This document shows, piece after piece, positions 8,109-17,106 of a stretch of 64,000 nucleotides of DNA. Every line of letters starts with the position of its first letter. Positions within the stretch are counted from its first letter, which is position 1. The translations under genes and the position numbers were made by a program. The stretch comes from Natrinema versiforme (GTDB lineage: Archaea > Halobacteriota > Halobacteria > Halobacteriales > Natrialbaceae): assembly GCF_005576615.1 (NCBI RefSeq), contig NZ_CP040330.1:682001-746000 (forward strand), in the 5' to 3' direction. Below the pieces are notes generated by a model. The model was not told the origin of the DNA, did not search any database, and saw nothing but the letters and a program-made list of their open reading frames with translations.

Positions 8109-9383
8109 TTAGACGTCATACCAGTACTCGCGCTTGAGGTCCGCCGGGAGGATCACGTCCAACTCGCCGGCGGACTCGTATTCGTGGATCGCTTCCACCG
8201 TCGCCTCGAAGTCGGCGAGCAGGTCGCCCTCGAGTCGGTGGAAGAACAGCGAGGTGACCCCCCGCATCGACGCCGTGCGATCGATGGCGGTGCGGGCTTG
8301 CTCGGCGCTGGGCTCGCCGATTCGGGAAGTCTGTCGCGGATTCACGGCGTAGCCCTGGACTGGCCGGCCGCCCGCGAAGCCGATGTCGTGGTGCTGCTCG
8401 ACGAGGGCGAGCGTCCGTTCGTCGTAATCCCCGTGCGGGTAGGCAAAATACTGCGCTCCGTCCTCGAAACCCTCCTTCTCGAGCCACGCTTTCCCCCGCT
8501 CGATCTCGGTTCGTTGGGCCTTGGACTCGAGTTCTGACAGGTGCGGGTGGGAGTAGCAGTGGTTGGCGATGACCCACCCGGCGCCGTGGAGTTCGTGGAC
8601 CTGATCGACGGTGAGTCTCGGGAAGCCGCCGGGGTCGTCGGCACCGCGGGTCTCCGCTTCGATCCGGCCGGGGTTGACGAAGGCGACTGCGGGATAACCG
8701 TACTTCTCGAGGATCGGCAGCGCGCGCGTGTAGTCGGTGACGTGGGCGTCGTCGAACTGGATCATCACCGCTCCGGTGTCGGGTCGCGGGACGAGGTGGA
8801 GGTCGTCGAGCCAGACCGTTCGCGACTCGCCGTCGCCCGTCCTGACGAGGACGTACACCTCCCGAACGGCCGCGGGATCGAACCCGTTCGCGATCCCCTC
8901 GACGCCGAAGTTGTACCGCACGAGGGGAAGCCCGCCCTTGATCCCGCGGCGGTAATCGATCTCGTTTCCCGCGTCGTCGATCAGCCGGAGCCACGGGACG
9001 ACGAGGCCGTCCGACGCGACGGCGAGGCCGGGTACGACGTCGGTGAGATCCCGCGGCTCCGAGAACGCGGTTGCGATTCCGCCAGTCCGCTCGCTCGCCG
9101 GCACGTCGAGGCGGGCGCTCTGCGTGCCGACGACCGATCGACTCGAGTCGGGCGACAGCGTGCCACCGAAGACCTCCCACGAATCGAGGGTTTCGAAATC
9201 GTCGATCGTACCGGCCATCGGGCGGTCTCTCGGCGGCCGATCGCCGGACTCGGGTTCGGGTGACGGATCTGGACCTGCGGTCGCGTTCGGATCGGGCTCC
9301 GTCGGCGGCGACTCGTCACTCGAGGTGAGACAGCCGGCCAGACAGAGCGACGACGTCAGCGCGAGGTAGTGTCGCCGTTGCAT
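8109..9383 (-). CDS. Secreted NodB-type polysaccharide deacetylase lipoprotein
   Basis: A 424-residue protein with twin arginines at 3-4 (MQRRHYLAL) and a lipobox LAGC ending at cysteine 18, so probably exported by Tat and lipid-anchored. A spacer rich in P, E, D and S follows. Residues about 60-195 look like a jelly-roll carbohydrate-binding or concanavalin-like module (IDDFETLDSWEVFGGTLSPD opening). The C-terminal half is a NodB homology domain: QFDDAHVTDY holds the catalytic and metal-binding aspartates and NHCYSHPHL supplies the two metal-binding histidines. The usual TFDDG is changed to QFDDA. The family removes acetyl groups from surface or external polysaccharide; the actual substrate is unknown. 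Confidence 0.85.
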   Translation of the reverse strand: MQRRHYLALTSSLCLAGCLTSSDESPPTEPDPNATAGPDPSPEPESGDRPPRDRPMAGTIDDFETLDSWEVFGGTLSPDSSRSVVGTQSARLDVPASERTGGIATAFSEPRDLTDVVPGLAVASDGLVVPWLRLIDDAGNEIDYRRGIKGGLPLVRYNFGVEGIANGFDPAAVREVYVLVRTGDGESRTVWLDDLHLVPRPDTGAVMIQFDDAHVTDYTRALPILEKYGYPAVAFVNPGRIEAETRGADDPGGFPRLTVDQVHELHGAGWVIANHCYSHPHLSELESKAQRTEIERGKAWLEKEGFEDGAQYFAYPHGDYDERTLALVEQHHDIGFAGGRPVQGYAVNPRQTSRIGEPSAEQARTAIDRTASMRGVTSLFFHRLEGDLLADFEATVEAIHEYESAGELDVILPADLKREYWYDV

Positions 9384-9496
9384 TCACGGTCGGACACGTC
9401 GCTCGCGACTATTGTTACGATCTCGTTACCGTCACCGGTTCGGACGTAATCGGGTCGATACCGAGCTGGTATGTCACGTCTTCGACGCCGCGCGAA

Positions 9497-10084
9497 TCAG
9501 CTGTCGCCGTCCTCGACACCGACCGCCTCCGAGACGTCGACATCGTCGGGTTCGTCCTGTCCGCCGACCACGAGTTCGCCGTCGTCCGTTTCGATGTACA
9601 CGTCGTCGGCGAAGCCGCCCTCGGCGTGGGGATGCTCGGGGTCCTCGAGTCGCTCGGGCGTCGACGGGGCCTCGGGGAGTCCCTCCGGCGGCGCGAACTG
9701 GCCCAGCGGCTCGTCGATGGTCACGTCCCAGCGCTCGAAGAACTCCCGGTAGCGATCGTAGTGAGCCTCGAGTTCGTCGGCGGGGAACTCCATCATCTCG
9801 GTCCAGCCGTGGTTGTAGAAGTCGAAGTTGGCCTGGATGTGGGTGATCTCGCGGGCCTCGGCCTCGGAGTAGCCCGCTTGGAGCGCCCGCAGGTAGGCGT
9901 CCATCGTCGCATCGAAGAGGCCGTCGAGGTGGGCTTTCCGTTCCTCGGCGTGGGCGGGGTCGGCCTTCCCGGTGAAGATCTTGGTGTGGAGACGGACCAG
10001 CCCCGAGTTGGCGACCGAGCGGATGCCGGGGGTCTCGAGGGCCTTCCGATAGGCGAAGTGTTTCGCGTTCTGGCGGAGTTTCAT
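9497..10084 (-). CDS. Conserved haloarchaeal protein of unknown function (probably DUF6149)
   Basis: A 195-residue soluble protein beginning MKLRQNAKHFAYRKAL. It has no signal peptide or membrane segment. The first 130 residues look helical with conserved aromatic and acidic positions (HIQANFDFYNHGWTEMMEFP); the remainder is an acidic tail containing DDVYIETDDGELVVGG. I start it at 10084 because the family begins MKLRQN; an ATG 45 bases upstream adds residues unlike the rest. I recall close relatives across haloarchaea listed as DUF6149 but cannot confirm the number here. No function is known to me. Confidence 0.75.
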   Translation of the reverse strand: MKLRQNAKHFAYRKALETPGIRSVANSGLVRLHTKIFTGKADPAHAEERKAHLDGLFDATMDAYLRALQAGYSEAEAREITHIQANFDFYNHGWTEMMEFPADELEAHYDRYREFFERWDVTIDEPLGQFAPPEGLPEAPSTPERLEDPEHPHAEGGFADDVYIETDDGELVVGGQDEPDDVDVSEAVGVEDGDS

Positions 10085-10383
10085 AGCTCCGTCTTGGGCG
10101 CACGTCCTAAAGAACGGTTCGGACAACATTGTTAGATTCCGACGGATCGAGCGGCCGATCTGCCGATCCGCGCTCGCGGATCGCCATCCGCCGCTCCAGG
10201 ACCGCTTGTCAGAGATGGCAGCAAAGATTGCTCGCTCGAGCGGCGGGCTCGAAGCGGCGGCGGTAAAGCCACTCGGGTGAACATATTCGGCGTTCAGTTT
10301 ACGATCGTTGTGTCATCCCACCCCGTCCGGCAAAATAGACGAGATAGCAACCCACTTTAACCCTCATTACGAACGTTCCGGAT
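10085..10383. other. Divergent intergenic region with a GC-rich hairpin and a TATA-like site
   Basis: About 300 bases separate two divergent genes. I see no gene. An inverted repeat GATCCGCGCTCGCGGATC occupies 10165-10182. Near the right end, CACTTTAACCCTC (about 10351-10363) lies about 22-30 nt before the oxidoreductase ATG and is a plausible TATA box for a leaderless mRNA. Confidence 0.45.
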
Positions 10384-11622
10384 ATGACTCAGTACGTCAT
10401 CATCGGTGACGGGATCTCGGGTAGTTCGGCCGCCGAGACCCTCCGGGAGGAAGACCCGGACGCGAAGATTACCGTCATCACCGATGAGGGGGAGCCATTG
10501 TATAACCGGATTCTTATCAAGGAACACGCGAAGGGAAAGCTCCCCGAAGCCCCCATTTCGATCCACGACGAGGACTGGTACGCGGAACGAGATATCGAGC
10601 TCTCGTTGAACACCTACGTGACGAGCGTCGACACCGACGCGAAGATCATCAACACCCACGAGAGCGGCGAAATTCCGTACGACAAACTGCTCGTTGCGAC
10701 CGGCGGGACGCCGACGCAGCTGCCCGTCGAGAACAGCGACGCGGACGGAATCCATCACTTCTGGACGTTCGAAGACGCCCGCGGTATCCGCGAGCACGCC
10801 GAAAACGCCGACAAGGGCGTCATCGTCGGTGCCGGCCTGCTCGGCATCGACTTCGCGGCCGTCTGTGGCGCACAGGGCATCGAAGCCGACTACCTGATGC
10901 GCGGCGACCGCTGGTGGCGCTACGCGCTCTCGAGCGACGGCGCGGAGATCATGCACGAGGGCATGCGCGAGGTCGGCGTCGAACCGGTCTTCGACAGCGG
11001 CGTCGATCACTTCGAGACGGACGACGACGGGCACGTCACCGCCGCAGTCGACCCCGACGGCGACCGCTACGAGTGTGACTTCGTCGGGGCCGCCATCGGA
11101 CTCACCTTCAACACCGAGTTTCTCCGCGGTGCCGGCATCGAACAGGACAACGGGATCGTCGTCGACGAGTACATGCAGACCAACGTCGACGACGTCTACG
11201 CCGCGGGCGACCTCACCCAGTTCTACGACGTCCTGCTCGGCGAGCAGGGCCAGAACGGTTCGTGGGGATCGGCGAAAGAACAGGGCCGCGTCGCCGCGGT
11301 CAACATGGCCGCCGACGAGGAAGCCGAAGGGTTCCAGTGGGTCTCCTCGTACTCGATTACCCACTTCGACTTCCCGTTCCTCTCCTTCGGACACCCGACG
11401 CTGGGCGACGAACACGCCGAGCGCAAGTACAGCGACACCGAGTGGCGACGCATCGCCTTCAAGGACGGCAAGATCGTCGGCGGCGTCCTCATCGGTGATC
11501 TCTCGCCCCAGAGCAAGTTCAAGCAGCTAATGCGCGAACAGCGCGTCGTCGCCGATCAGGCCGACGTGTTGCTCGAGCAGTCCGTCGATCTGGACGAACT
11601 CGCACCGCCGCAGGAACAGTAA
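10384..11622 (+). CDS. FAD/NAD(P)-dependent oxidoreductase (nitrite reductase large-subunit/rubredoxin reductase type)
   Basis: A 412-residue pyridine nucleotide-disulfide oxidoreductase of the class II-like group. The first Rossmann motif is at the N-terminus (YVIIGDGISGSSAAETL) for FAD. The second, GVIVGAGLLGIDFAAV, lies near residue 140 for NAD(P)H. The FAD C-terminal motif VDDVYAAGDLTQFYD is near residue 275. PLYNRILIKEHAKGK resembles the segment after the first beta-alpha-beta in NirB, rubredoxin and ferredoxin reductases. There is no CxxC redox disulfide in the first domain, so it is not a dihydrolipoyl-type enzyme. The electron acceptor is unknown, and no ferredoxin or rubredoxin gene is adjacent. 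Confidence 0.85.
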   Translation: MTQYVIIGDGISGSSAAETLREEDPDAKITVITDEGEPLYNRILIKEHAKGKLPEAPISIHDEDWYAERDIELSLNTYVTSVDTDAKIINTHESGEIPYDKLLVATGGTPTQLPVENSDADGIHHFWTFEDARGIREHAENADKGVIVGAGLLGIDFAAVCGAQGIEADYLMRGDRWWRYALSSDGAEIMHEGMREVGVEPVFDSGVDHFETDDDGHVTAAVDPDGDRYECDFVGAAIGLTFNTEFLRGAGIEQDNGIVVDEYMQTNVDDVYAAGDLTQFYDVLLGEQGQNGSWGSAKEQGRVAAVNMAADEEAEGFQWVSSYSITHFDFPFLSFGHPTLGDEHAERKYSDTEWRRIAFKDGKIVGGVLIGDLSPQSKFKQLMREQRVVADQADVLLEQSVDLDELAPPQEQ

Positions 11623-11741
11623 CCGCGGTCGTTCGCGGTCGCTCACGCGGTCCGTTTTCGACACCCGGACTCGTTTCCATCCCGTAGCGTCGTCTCTGCG
11701 TTCGAGTGGGCCCTCGCCGGACCGATCGGTCGGTTACCCGG

Positions 11742-11756
11742 CATAACTGTTAAGTC
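11742..11756 (+). promoter_or_regulatory. TATA-like promoter of the small conserved gene at 11778
   Basis: The segment CATAACTGTTAAGTC ends about 22 nt before the ATG at 11778, with the TTAAG core near -27, as expected for a leaderless mRNA. Confidence 0.4.
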
Positions 11757-11777
11757 ATATCGAGTCATTTGGTACCA

Positions 11778-12005
11778 ATGAACATGGCTGCCAGTACACT
11801 CCACCGTCGGTCGCTACGCCTCGAGCGCGTTGACTCGGTCGCGATGGACGCGACCGTTCGCCACGTCGATCAGCTCGATTCGGAGACACTGGGGGCCGTT
11901 TATCGCGCCGTTTCGGACGGGCGACCGGTCACGACCGCCGAAACCGACCTCGAGCCGGGCGAGGTGATCGTCTTTACGGACTACTACCGCGTCGAACGCG
12001 TCTGA
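11778..12005 (+). CDS. Small conserved haloarchaeal protein of unknown function
   Basis: A 75-residue acidic cytoplasmic protein. It opens MNMAASTLHRRSLRLERVDSVAMDATVRHVDQLD and ends with GEVIVFTDYYRVERV. The sequence suggests a small alpha/beta domain but I recognise no functional motif. I use the ATG at 11778 because a TATA-like TTAAG lies at about -27; a TTG nine bases upstream is less likely. Similar short proteins seem widespread in haloarchaea. It is about 90 bp upstream of the next gene on the same strand. Confidence 0.65.
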   Translation: MNMAASTLHRRSLRLERVDSVAMDATVRHVDQLDSETLGAVYRAVSDGRPVTTAETDLEPGEVIVFTDYYRVERV

Positions 12006-12109
12006 GTCGGTTCGTCGCTCCGGCCTGTCGGTACCCGTCGCGAGTGTGTGGTATCGAAGTCGTTTTCCCGCGTGCGCGCCTTCGATGACGCATGAACGGC
12101 GAAAGCGAC

Positions 12110-12502
12110 ATGACCCTGGCATTCGAACTCGAGGCCCTCAAAGAGGTCGCCTCGCCCGAGCGCGTGTTCGAAGACGCCAGAGGCTGGACCGAGTACATCG
12201 GCGTCGTCTCCGAGAAACCGACCTACGTCGTAACCAACTTCACGCGGAAAAACCGCATCCGACAGGACTTCTTCTCCGGCCCCCGCGGGAAAGCCGAGAG
12301 CCTCGAAGGTGTCAAAGACCAGTTCGAGACCGAGCGCTACGTCTACATCGGTGCCAGCGAGGAAGACGAGCAACTGGCCGACGAGGTCGGCTGGGAGTAC
12401 CTCGCCGTCGAGGACGCCGGCGAGGCGGCCGACTGGATTCTGGCGAGCTCGGCCGAAGACGAGGAGGACGACGCGGAGCAGGTCCGCGACGACTGGCCCT
12501 GA
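12110..12502 (+). CDS. Conserved haloarchaeal protein of unknown function (possibly DUF7124)
   Basis: A 130-residue acidic protein with the conserved core MTLAFELEALKEVASPERVFEDARGW and, further on, VTNFTRKNRIRQDFFSGPRGKAESLEGVK. No membrane segment or signal is visible. The basic patch TRKNRIRQDF contrasts with the otherwise acidic sequence and could contact nucleic acid, but that is only a guess. An in-frame ATG at 12092 (MNGESDM...) would add six residues; I prefer 12110 because the conserved part begins there. The last 20 residues are an acidic tail (EDEEDDAEQVRDDWP). Confidence 0.7.
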   Translation: MTLAFELEALKEVASPERVFEDARGWTEYIGVVSEKPTYVVTNFTRKNRIRQDFFSGPRGKAESLEGVKDQFETERYVYIGASEEDEQLADEVGWEYLAVEDAGEAADWILASSAEDEEDDAEQVRDDWP

Positions 12503-12614
12503 TCCAGACCGTCTCCTCACCTGTTAGCGACGGTCGTTTTGTCTCTCGTCTCGAGGTGAGCAGACGCGACTCTGCTGACGAACGATAAGCGGAATCCACA
12601 CGCCTACGTTACGT

Positions 12615-13208
12615 ATGGTTTCAGGGGACACAAACGGATTTTTTGCGTTTCCCTTGTGGGTCGCGGGTGCTATCGTAATCGCAAATCTCCTCCCGTTGAT
12701 CGGGCTCGCCGGGTTCCAGTGGGGAGTCACCGAGTTGGTACTCGTCTATTGGGTTGAGGCAGTGATCGGCACCATCGTCGGGATACTAAAACTAGTCCCC
12801 GTCAGACTCGTCGATGTCCCGTTACCACACCCTCGTTCCAAGCCGTTGCTCAAGGCTCGGCACGGAACGCTGCGTGTTGGCCCTCTCACTGGGTACGTTC
12901 GAAACGCATCAGTTATTGGAGCCCATTCGATGTTTCTCTTCGTGTTTTTCAGTTCGGGGCTCGCGCTGTTCATTCCAGCGTCTCCACTGTACTATGTATC
13001 ACATGAGACGGTCGAGAGCGTAGCGATCGTTGCCGGAATTCTCGCCGGAACACATCTGTTAACCGCGAAGATCTATTTCGACGAGCAACAGTACGATCGA
13101 GCACCGGCGAAGCAGGCCTTTCAGTCGTGGTTCAGAACCGGTGTGGGCGTTACCGGACTCGTCGTCTTATTGTTGCTTCGAGACGGGAACGGCGCTGGTT
13201 CCGCATGA
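12615..13208 (+). CDS. DUF6498-like integral membrane protein, probably the 5' part of a frameshifted gene
   Basis: A 197-residue protein with hydrophobic segments near residues 12-31, 38-58, 97-120, 128-146 and 174-190. The motif VLVYWVEAVIGTIVGILK and a loop with SKPLLKARHG fit the DUF6498 family of membrane proteins known from haloarchaea and bacteria. The frame stops at a TGA (13206-13208) overlapping the ATG at 13205 of the next frame, whose first residues (WPVALSYALVGGKLAM) look like the missing last helix of this protein. Either the genes are translationally coupled by an ATGA overlap or one base has been gained or lost near 13190-13206. Function unknown. Confidence 0.6.
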   Translation: MVSGDTNGFFAFPLWVAGAIVIANLLPLIGLAGFQWGVTELVLVYWVEAVIGTIVGILKLVPVRLVDVPLPHPRSKPLLKARHGTLRVGPLTGYVRNASVIGAHSMFLFVFFSSGLALFIPASPLYYVSHETVESVAIVAGILAGTHLLTAKIYFDEQQYDRAPAKQAFQSWFRTGVGVTGLVVLLLLRDGNGAGSA

Positions 13209-13927
13209 CGGCCTGGCCTGTGGCCCTGTCGTACGCCCTCGTCGGTGGAAAGCTCGCGATGACGTTGCTCTTCCGGTGTCGTGACCGGGATCGGTTCGGG
13301 TTACCTGACCACGACATAAACCCGTTCGAGGATCGGACTGGCGGGAATCTCCTCCAGACTGCTGGCATAACAGCGACGACACTGCCTCGAGTGGAGCGAC
13401 CGACTACGCGACCGCAAGCGACGGTCCGTCCCAGCACTCGGCGGATTCTCGGACTGAGCCCGATTCTCGGGGCATTCATTTCGCGCACTGGGGAACCGAT
13501 CCTGTTCGGTCTCATGGGCGTTTTCGCTCTCGTCGCGGACGTTCGACTGATTCTGCCGCTCCTCGTATTCGCTATCGCACTGGTGTTTGCCGTCGTTCCC
13601 GTGCTGGTGTTCGTCGTGCCACGACACGCGACGCTGGTGTACGAATTCTACGACGATCAACTGGTCTGCTACGATTTCCGGCTGGAAGAACCGGTCTGGC
13701 GGCTCGCGTACGAGGACATGACGGCGGTATCCCTCGAGCGCGGGCTCGACGGCCGGATCGGGGGATACGGACGGGTAGTCGTCGAGACGGGCGACGGCCC
13801 ACCTGCCCGGCTGTCGTATCTCCGAGACTACGAGACGGTCAGTGACCGTCTCGAGCGAGTCATCGAGGATGGATCAGAGCGGGACTCACCAGACACTCGT
13901 TCCGGGTCTTGGATCTCCTCACAGTGA
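13205..13927 (+). CDS. Membrane protein with PH-like domain, possibly the 3' part of the preceding gene
   Basis: From the overlapping ATG at 13205 this encodes 240 residues. A first helix (WPVALSYALVGGKLAMTLLF) would complete the preceding membrane protein. A basic linker follows, then a helical pair near residues 95-140 (GLMGVFALVADVRLILPLLVFAIALVF). After that comes a soluble domain, ATLVYEFYDDQLVCYDFRLEEPVWRLAYEDMTAV and beyond, whose pattern resembles bacterial PH (bPH_2) domains that follow paired helices. The reading frame upstream of 13205 in this phase is arginine-rich nonsense, so translation from further upstream in phase is unlikely. Codon use is normal, arguing for recent rather than old decay if it is a pseudogene. 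Confidence 0.5.
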   Translation: MTAWPVALSYALVGGKLAMTLLFRCRDRDRFGLPDHDINPFEDRTGGNLLQTAGITATTLPRVERPTTRPQATVRPSTRRILGLSPILGAFISRTGEPILFGLMGVFALVADVRLILPLLVFAIALVFAVVPVLVFVVPRHATLVYEFYDDQLVCYDFRLEEPVWRLAYEDMTAVSLERGLDGRIGGYGRVVVETGDGPPARLSYLRDYETVSDRLERVIEDGSERDSPDTRSGSWISSQ

Positions 13928-14108
13928 TATTCCAGACGGATGTCAGTTTGCTACCAGCCACTACATCCGGCTCGTGATGCGCTGTCCGAATCGTATGGAG
14001 AAGACGGCCCGAAGCGACGGTACGACCACCAGTCTCGGTTGGCGGTAGCTTCAGTACGTCACGCTGCGAGTCGTCGCCCTTATGCCCGGCCCATCCGTAG
14101 CGCTGGCA

Positions 14109-14645
14109 ATGGCAGGACCCAGCGTTCCGGGTTCCGACGACGGCGATCACCTCGAGCTTCCCTGCGGGGAGTCCGTTGATCCCCACGAGATCGATCTGGG
14201 GATGCGCGAGTACAACTGTCCCTGCGGCGAGACCCACGCGGTCGTGACCGACGTGCACCCGCCGTCGCGTTTCTTCCCGGAATCGCTCGTGGCCGTTCTA
14301 CAGGAGACGATCGACACCGACGACGAGTTCGAGGAGTTCGGCACGCCCCACCTGATGGGCGTCGTCTTGGAGGAGTTCCCCGAAGCGGTCGTCGTCCACG
14401 ACGCGAGCGACGACGGCGCGGTCGGCTACACGCTGTTGTGGATGACCGACTTCGACGCTCGGCGGCTCCACGAGGTCGTCGTCGAACTCGTCGTCGAACT
14501 CATGGAACACGCGATCAGTCACGCCGAGAACGACGCCGCCGTCAGCGAGTTCGAGTCCCAGATGCTCGAGTTCGACGTGTCGGAGTTCGTCGAGCAGTAC
14601 CGGCGACAGCGGGAGTTCGAGAGCGAACACGACCAGCCGCTGTAG
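14109..14645 (+). CDS. Conserved haloarchaeal DUF5815-type protein with possible zinc-binding cysteines
   Basis: A 178-residue acidic cytoplasmic protein. The N-terminal 45 residues hold LPCGESVDP and YNCPCGETHAVV, three cysteines and a histidine arranged like a small metal site. The rest (VHPPSRFFPESLVAVLQETI onward) looks alpha-helical with a C-terminal QYRRQREFESEH. The family matches what I know as DUF5815, restricted to haloarchaea. I start at 14109 (MAGPSVPGSDDG); the ATG 27 bases upstream adds a hydrophobic stub not typical of the family. The role is unknown. Confidence 0.7.
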   Translation: MAGPSVPGSDDGDHLELPCGESVDPHEIDLGMREYNCPCGETHAVVTDVHPPSRFFPESLVAVLQETIDTDDEFEEFGTPHLMGVVLEEFPEAVVVHDASDDGAVGYTLLWMTDFDARRLHEVVVELVVELMEHAISHAENDAAVSEFESQMLEFDVSEFVEQYRRQREFESEHDQPL

Positions 14646-14712
14646 CTCGGTTTTCAGTCTCGAAGATCGACCGCTGTTCTCCGGAATTAGTGCGTGACAG
14701 CCGGTTGCGACC

Positions 14713-17106
14713 TTACTCCTCGAACGAGACGGCTAACCGAAGCCCGCCGGCGTCGCTCTCGCCGACGGTGACCGACCAGCCGTGGGCCTCGACGACCTCG
14801 GAGACGATAGCCAGCCCGAAGCCGGTGCCGTCGGGGGACGTGCTGTACCCCGACTCGAGGATGTCGCCGCGCTCGCCGGGCGGAACGCCGGGGCCGTCGT
14901 CGGTGATGGCGAACCCGTCGTCAGTGTTCTCGACCGCGATCGTCACGTCGGTCCCGACGTGTTCGCGGGCGTTCCGGAAGGCGTTCTCGAAGCAGACCAG
15001 CAGGCGGTCCGCGTCGGCTTCGATCGTCGGCAGCGGCTCGTCTCGAACGAGTTCGAGGTCCGGATCGACGGTTCTGTGGGCCTGATCGACGACGTCGTCG
15101 ATGTCGACCGGCTCCGTCGCCGTCAGCCGCTGGCCGCTCCGGGCGAGCGTGAGGGCGTTCTCGATGAGATCGTCCATCCGTTCGAGCGCCCAGTCGATCT
15201 CCTCGCGGTAGCGCTCGCCGTCCCCGTCGATGTGGGCCTCGAGGTTCTCGAGGTGGCCCGCCGCGAGGGTCAGCGGGTTCCGCAGATCGTGGGAGACGGT
15301 GCTGGCGAAGGCCTCGAGTCGGTCGTTCTGGCGCTCGAGTTCGGCCGTGCGCGTGGCCAGTTCGTCCTCCCGGCGGGCGCGCTCGAGCGCGGCTTCGACG
15401 TTGGCCGCGAGGATGCGAGCGAGCGTGATCGTCTCGGGATCGAAGTCGTTCGGCGTCGTCGAACTGGCGATGAAAATCCCCGTCGTCCCGAGCGGGATGT
15501 GGGCCTCGCTGCGGACCGCCGTCTCGGGGTTGCGAACGTTCTCGGCGCGGCGGACGTCGCCGTGAACGATGGTCTCGCCGGCCTCGAACGCGTCCCACGA
15601 GATCCCGTCGCCCGGGCCGATGGACGGAACGGAGCCGAACAGCGCTTCGGTGCGGTCGGTCGCCGCCGCGGGGACGAGGACGCCTCGCTCCCGCACCGAA
15701 TCGGCGCTCGAGTCGGTCACGGCGGGCGGCTCATCGGCGCTCACGGCGTGGTACTCCGCACGTTCCTCGTACAAGTGGACCGAGTTGATCTCGAGCGACA
15801 GCGCGTCGCGGGCGATCTCGCTCGCGACGCGAGCGACCTCGTCAGTGCGTTCCGCGGCCATCAGTCGGCGCGTCCCCTCGTGGAGTTTCCGAATCCGGCG
15901 CTCGCGTTCCATTCGATCGCTGATGTCCCGGATCGCACCGACGCTGCCGGCGAGCGAGCCGTCCTCGGCGACCAGCGGGGCGACGTTGTTCTCGACCAGA
16001 AACGGCTCGCCGTCGAGGGGCCGGAACTCCATCTCGAAGGTGCCCCACGTCCGGTCGTCGTCCGCGAGGATATCGATCAGTAACTCCTTGGCCCGCTCGA
16101 CGTCTTCGGCCGACATGTAGCTCGACGGGTGACCGCCGACGAGTTCGTCGCGCGTGGTCCCCAGAGCGTCGGCCATCGCGTCGTTGGCCATCTCGATCCG
16201 CCCCGTCGCATCGAGGACGTACATCGAATCGCCGACCGTATCGACGAGCGTGCGGTATCGCTCGAGTTCGCGCTCCCGGCGTTTCTGCTCGCTGATGTCG
16301 GTGTAGATCGCGTACTCGTGGACCTCGCCGTCGATGTCGGCCGCGAAGCCGCGCAGGAAGAAGTCCCTGCGCCCCTCGGCCGTTACCCGCTCGACGGTCG
16401 TCGAGATCACCTCTCCGAGGCCGACCGTCTCGGCGATAGACACCGGCCCCTCGTCGTCCGGGACGAGGATATCGTCGAGCGAGCCGCCAGCGATATCCTC
16501 GCGTTCGTAGCCGAAGATGTCCTCGAAGGCGGGGTTGACATCGACGATTCGATTGGGATCGGTGCGATGAGTCACGATGACCGGGTCGGGGCTGTACTCG
16601 AACAGCGCGGCGAACCGGTCGCGCTCGGTTCGGAGGGACCGTCGTTCCCCGTCCGGCTGAAGCGTGCCCACATCCGTTTCTCTGCCGTTCGCCGCCGCTG
16701 GCTCATCGACGATCGCCCGAAGCTGTGCGACCAGCCGCTCGAGCGAGTCCGCGTGCCCCTTCGGGACGTACCCCGCGAATCCGGCCGTCACGGCGTCGCT
16801 GGCGAGCCGTTCGTCGCCGTCGGCGGTGTAGAGCACGACCGGCGCGTCCGCGACGCCGTCGGCTCGGATGCGGTCGTACAGCGACAGCACGTCGGTCTCC
16901 GCGAACAGATCAGTTACGACGCACGTGCGCCCGCTCGCGTCCGCGACCGCGTCGCGGAGTTCGGTTGGCGTCGCGACTGGCTCGACGGCGAGCCCGTCGG
17001 TGGCCGACTCGAGGCCGTCGGCGATCCGACGGCGATCGTCGGGGTCCGGATCGGCGTAGACGACGGTGGTGGGTCGCTGGAAACGGGTGAGACCGAACGC
17101 GGCCAT
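14713..17106 (-). CDS. Hybrid-type sensor histidine kinase: receiver-like, PAS, PAS, GAF, HisKA, HATPase
   Basis: A 797-residue soluble kinase. Residues about 12-130 form a receiver-like domain (VVYADPDPDDRR acidic pair, aspartate in CVVTDLF, conserved lysine in YVPKG). Two PAS domains follow: FEYSPDPVIVTHRTDPNRIV near 170 and LVDTVGDSMYVLDATGRIE near 290. A GAF domain (GTRRLMAAERTDEVARVASE) starts near 410. The dimerisation and phosphoacceptor motif is ASTVSHDLRNPLTLAAGH with its histidine near 590. The ATPase domain has the N box ENAFRNAREH, DDGPGVP and GTGFGLAIV. With no membrane helix it must sense an internal cue. No cognate regulator gene is adjacent. A TATA-like ACCTTATGA about 30 nt upstream of 17106 supports the start. 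Confidence 0.9.
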   Translation of the reverse strand: MAAFGLTRFQRPTTVVYADPDPDDRRRIADGLESATDGLAVEPVATPTELRDAVADASGRTCVVTDLFAETDVLSLYDRIRADGVADAPVVLYTADGDERLASDAVTAGFAGYVPKGHADSLERLVAQLRAIVDEPAAANGRETDVGTLQPDGERRSLRTERDRFAALFEYSPDPVIVTHRTDPNRIVDVNPAFEDIFGYEREDIAGGSLDDILVPDDEGPVSIAETVGLGEVISTTVERVTAEGRRDFFLRGFAADIDGEVHEYAIYTDISEQKRRERELERYRTLVDTVGDSMYVLDATGRIEMANDAMADALGTTRDELVGGHPSSYMSAEDVERAKELLIDILADDDRTWGTFEMEFRPLDGEPFLVENNVAPLVAEDGSLAGSVGAIRDISDRMERERRIRKLHEGTRRLMAAERTDEVARVASEIARDALSLEINSVHLYEERAEYHAVSADEPPAVTDSSADSVRERGVLVPAAATDRTEALFGSVPSIGPGDGISWDAFEAGETIVHGDVRRAENVRNPETAVRSEAHIPLGTTGIFIASSTTPNDFDPETITLARILAANVEAALERARREDELATRTAELERQNDRLEAFASTVSHDLRNPLTLAAGHLENLEAHIDGDGERYREEIDWALERMDDLIENALTLARSGQRLTATEPVDIDDVVDQAHRTVDPDLELVRDEPLPTIEADADRLLVCFENAFRNAREHVGTDVTIAVENTDDGFAITDDGPGVPPGERGDILESGYSTSPDGTGFGLAIVSEVVEAHGWSVTVGESDAGGLRLAVSFEE

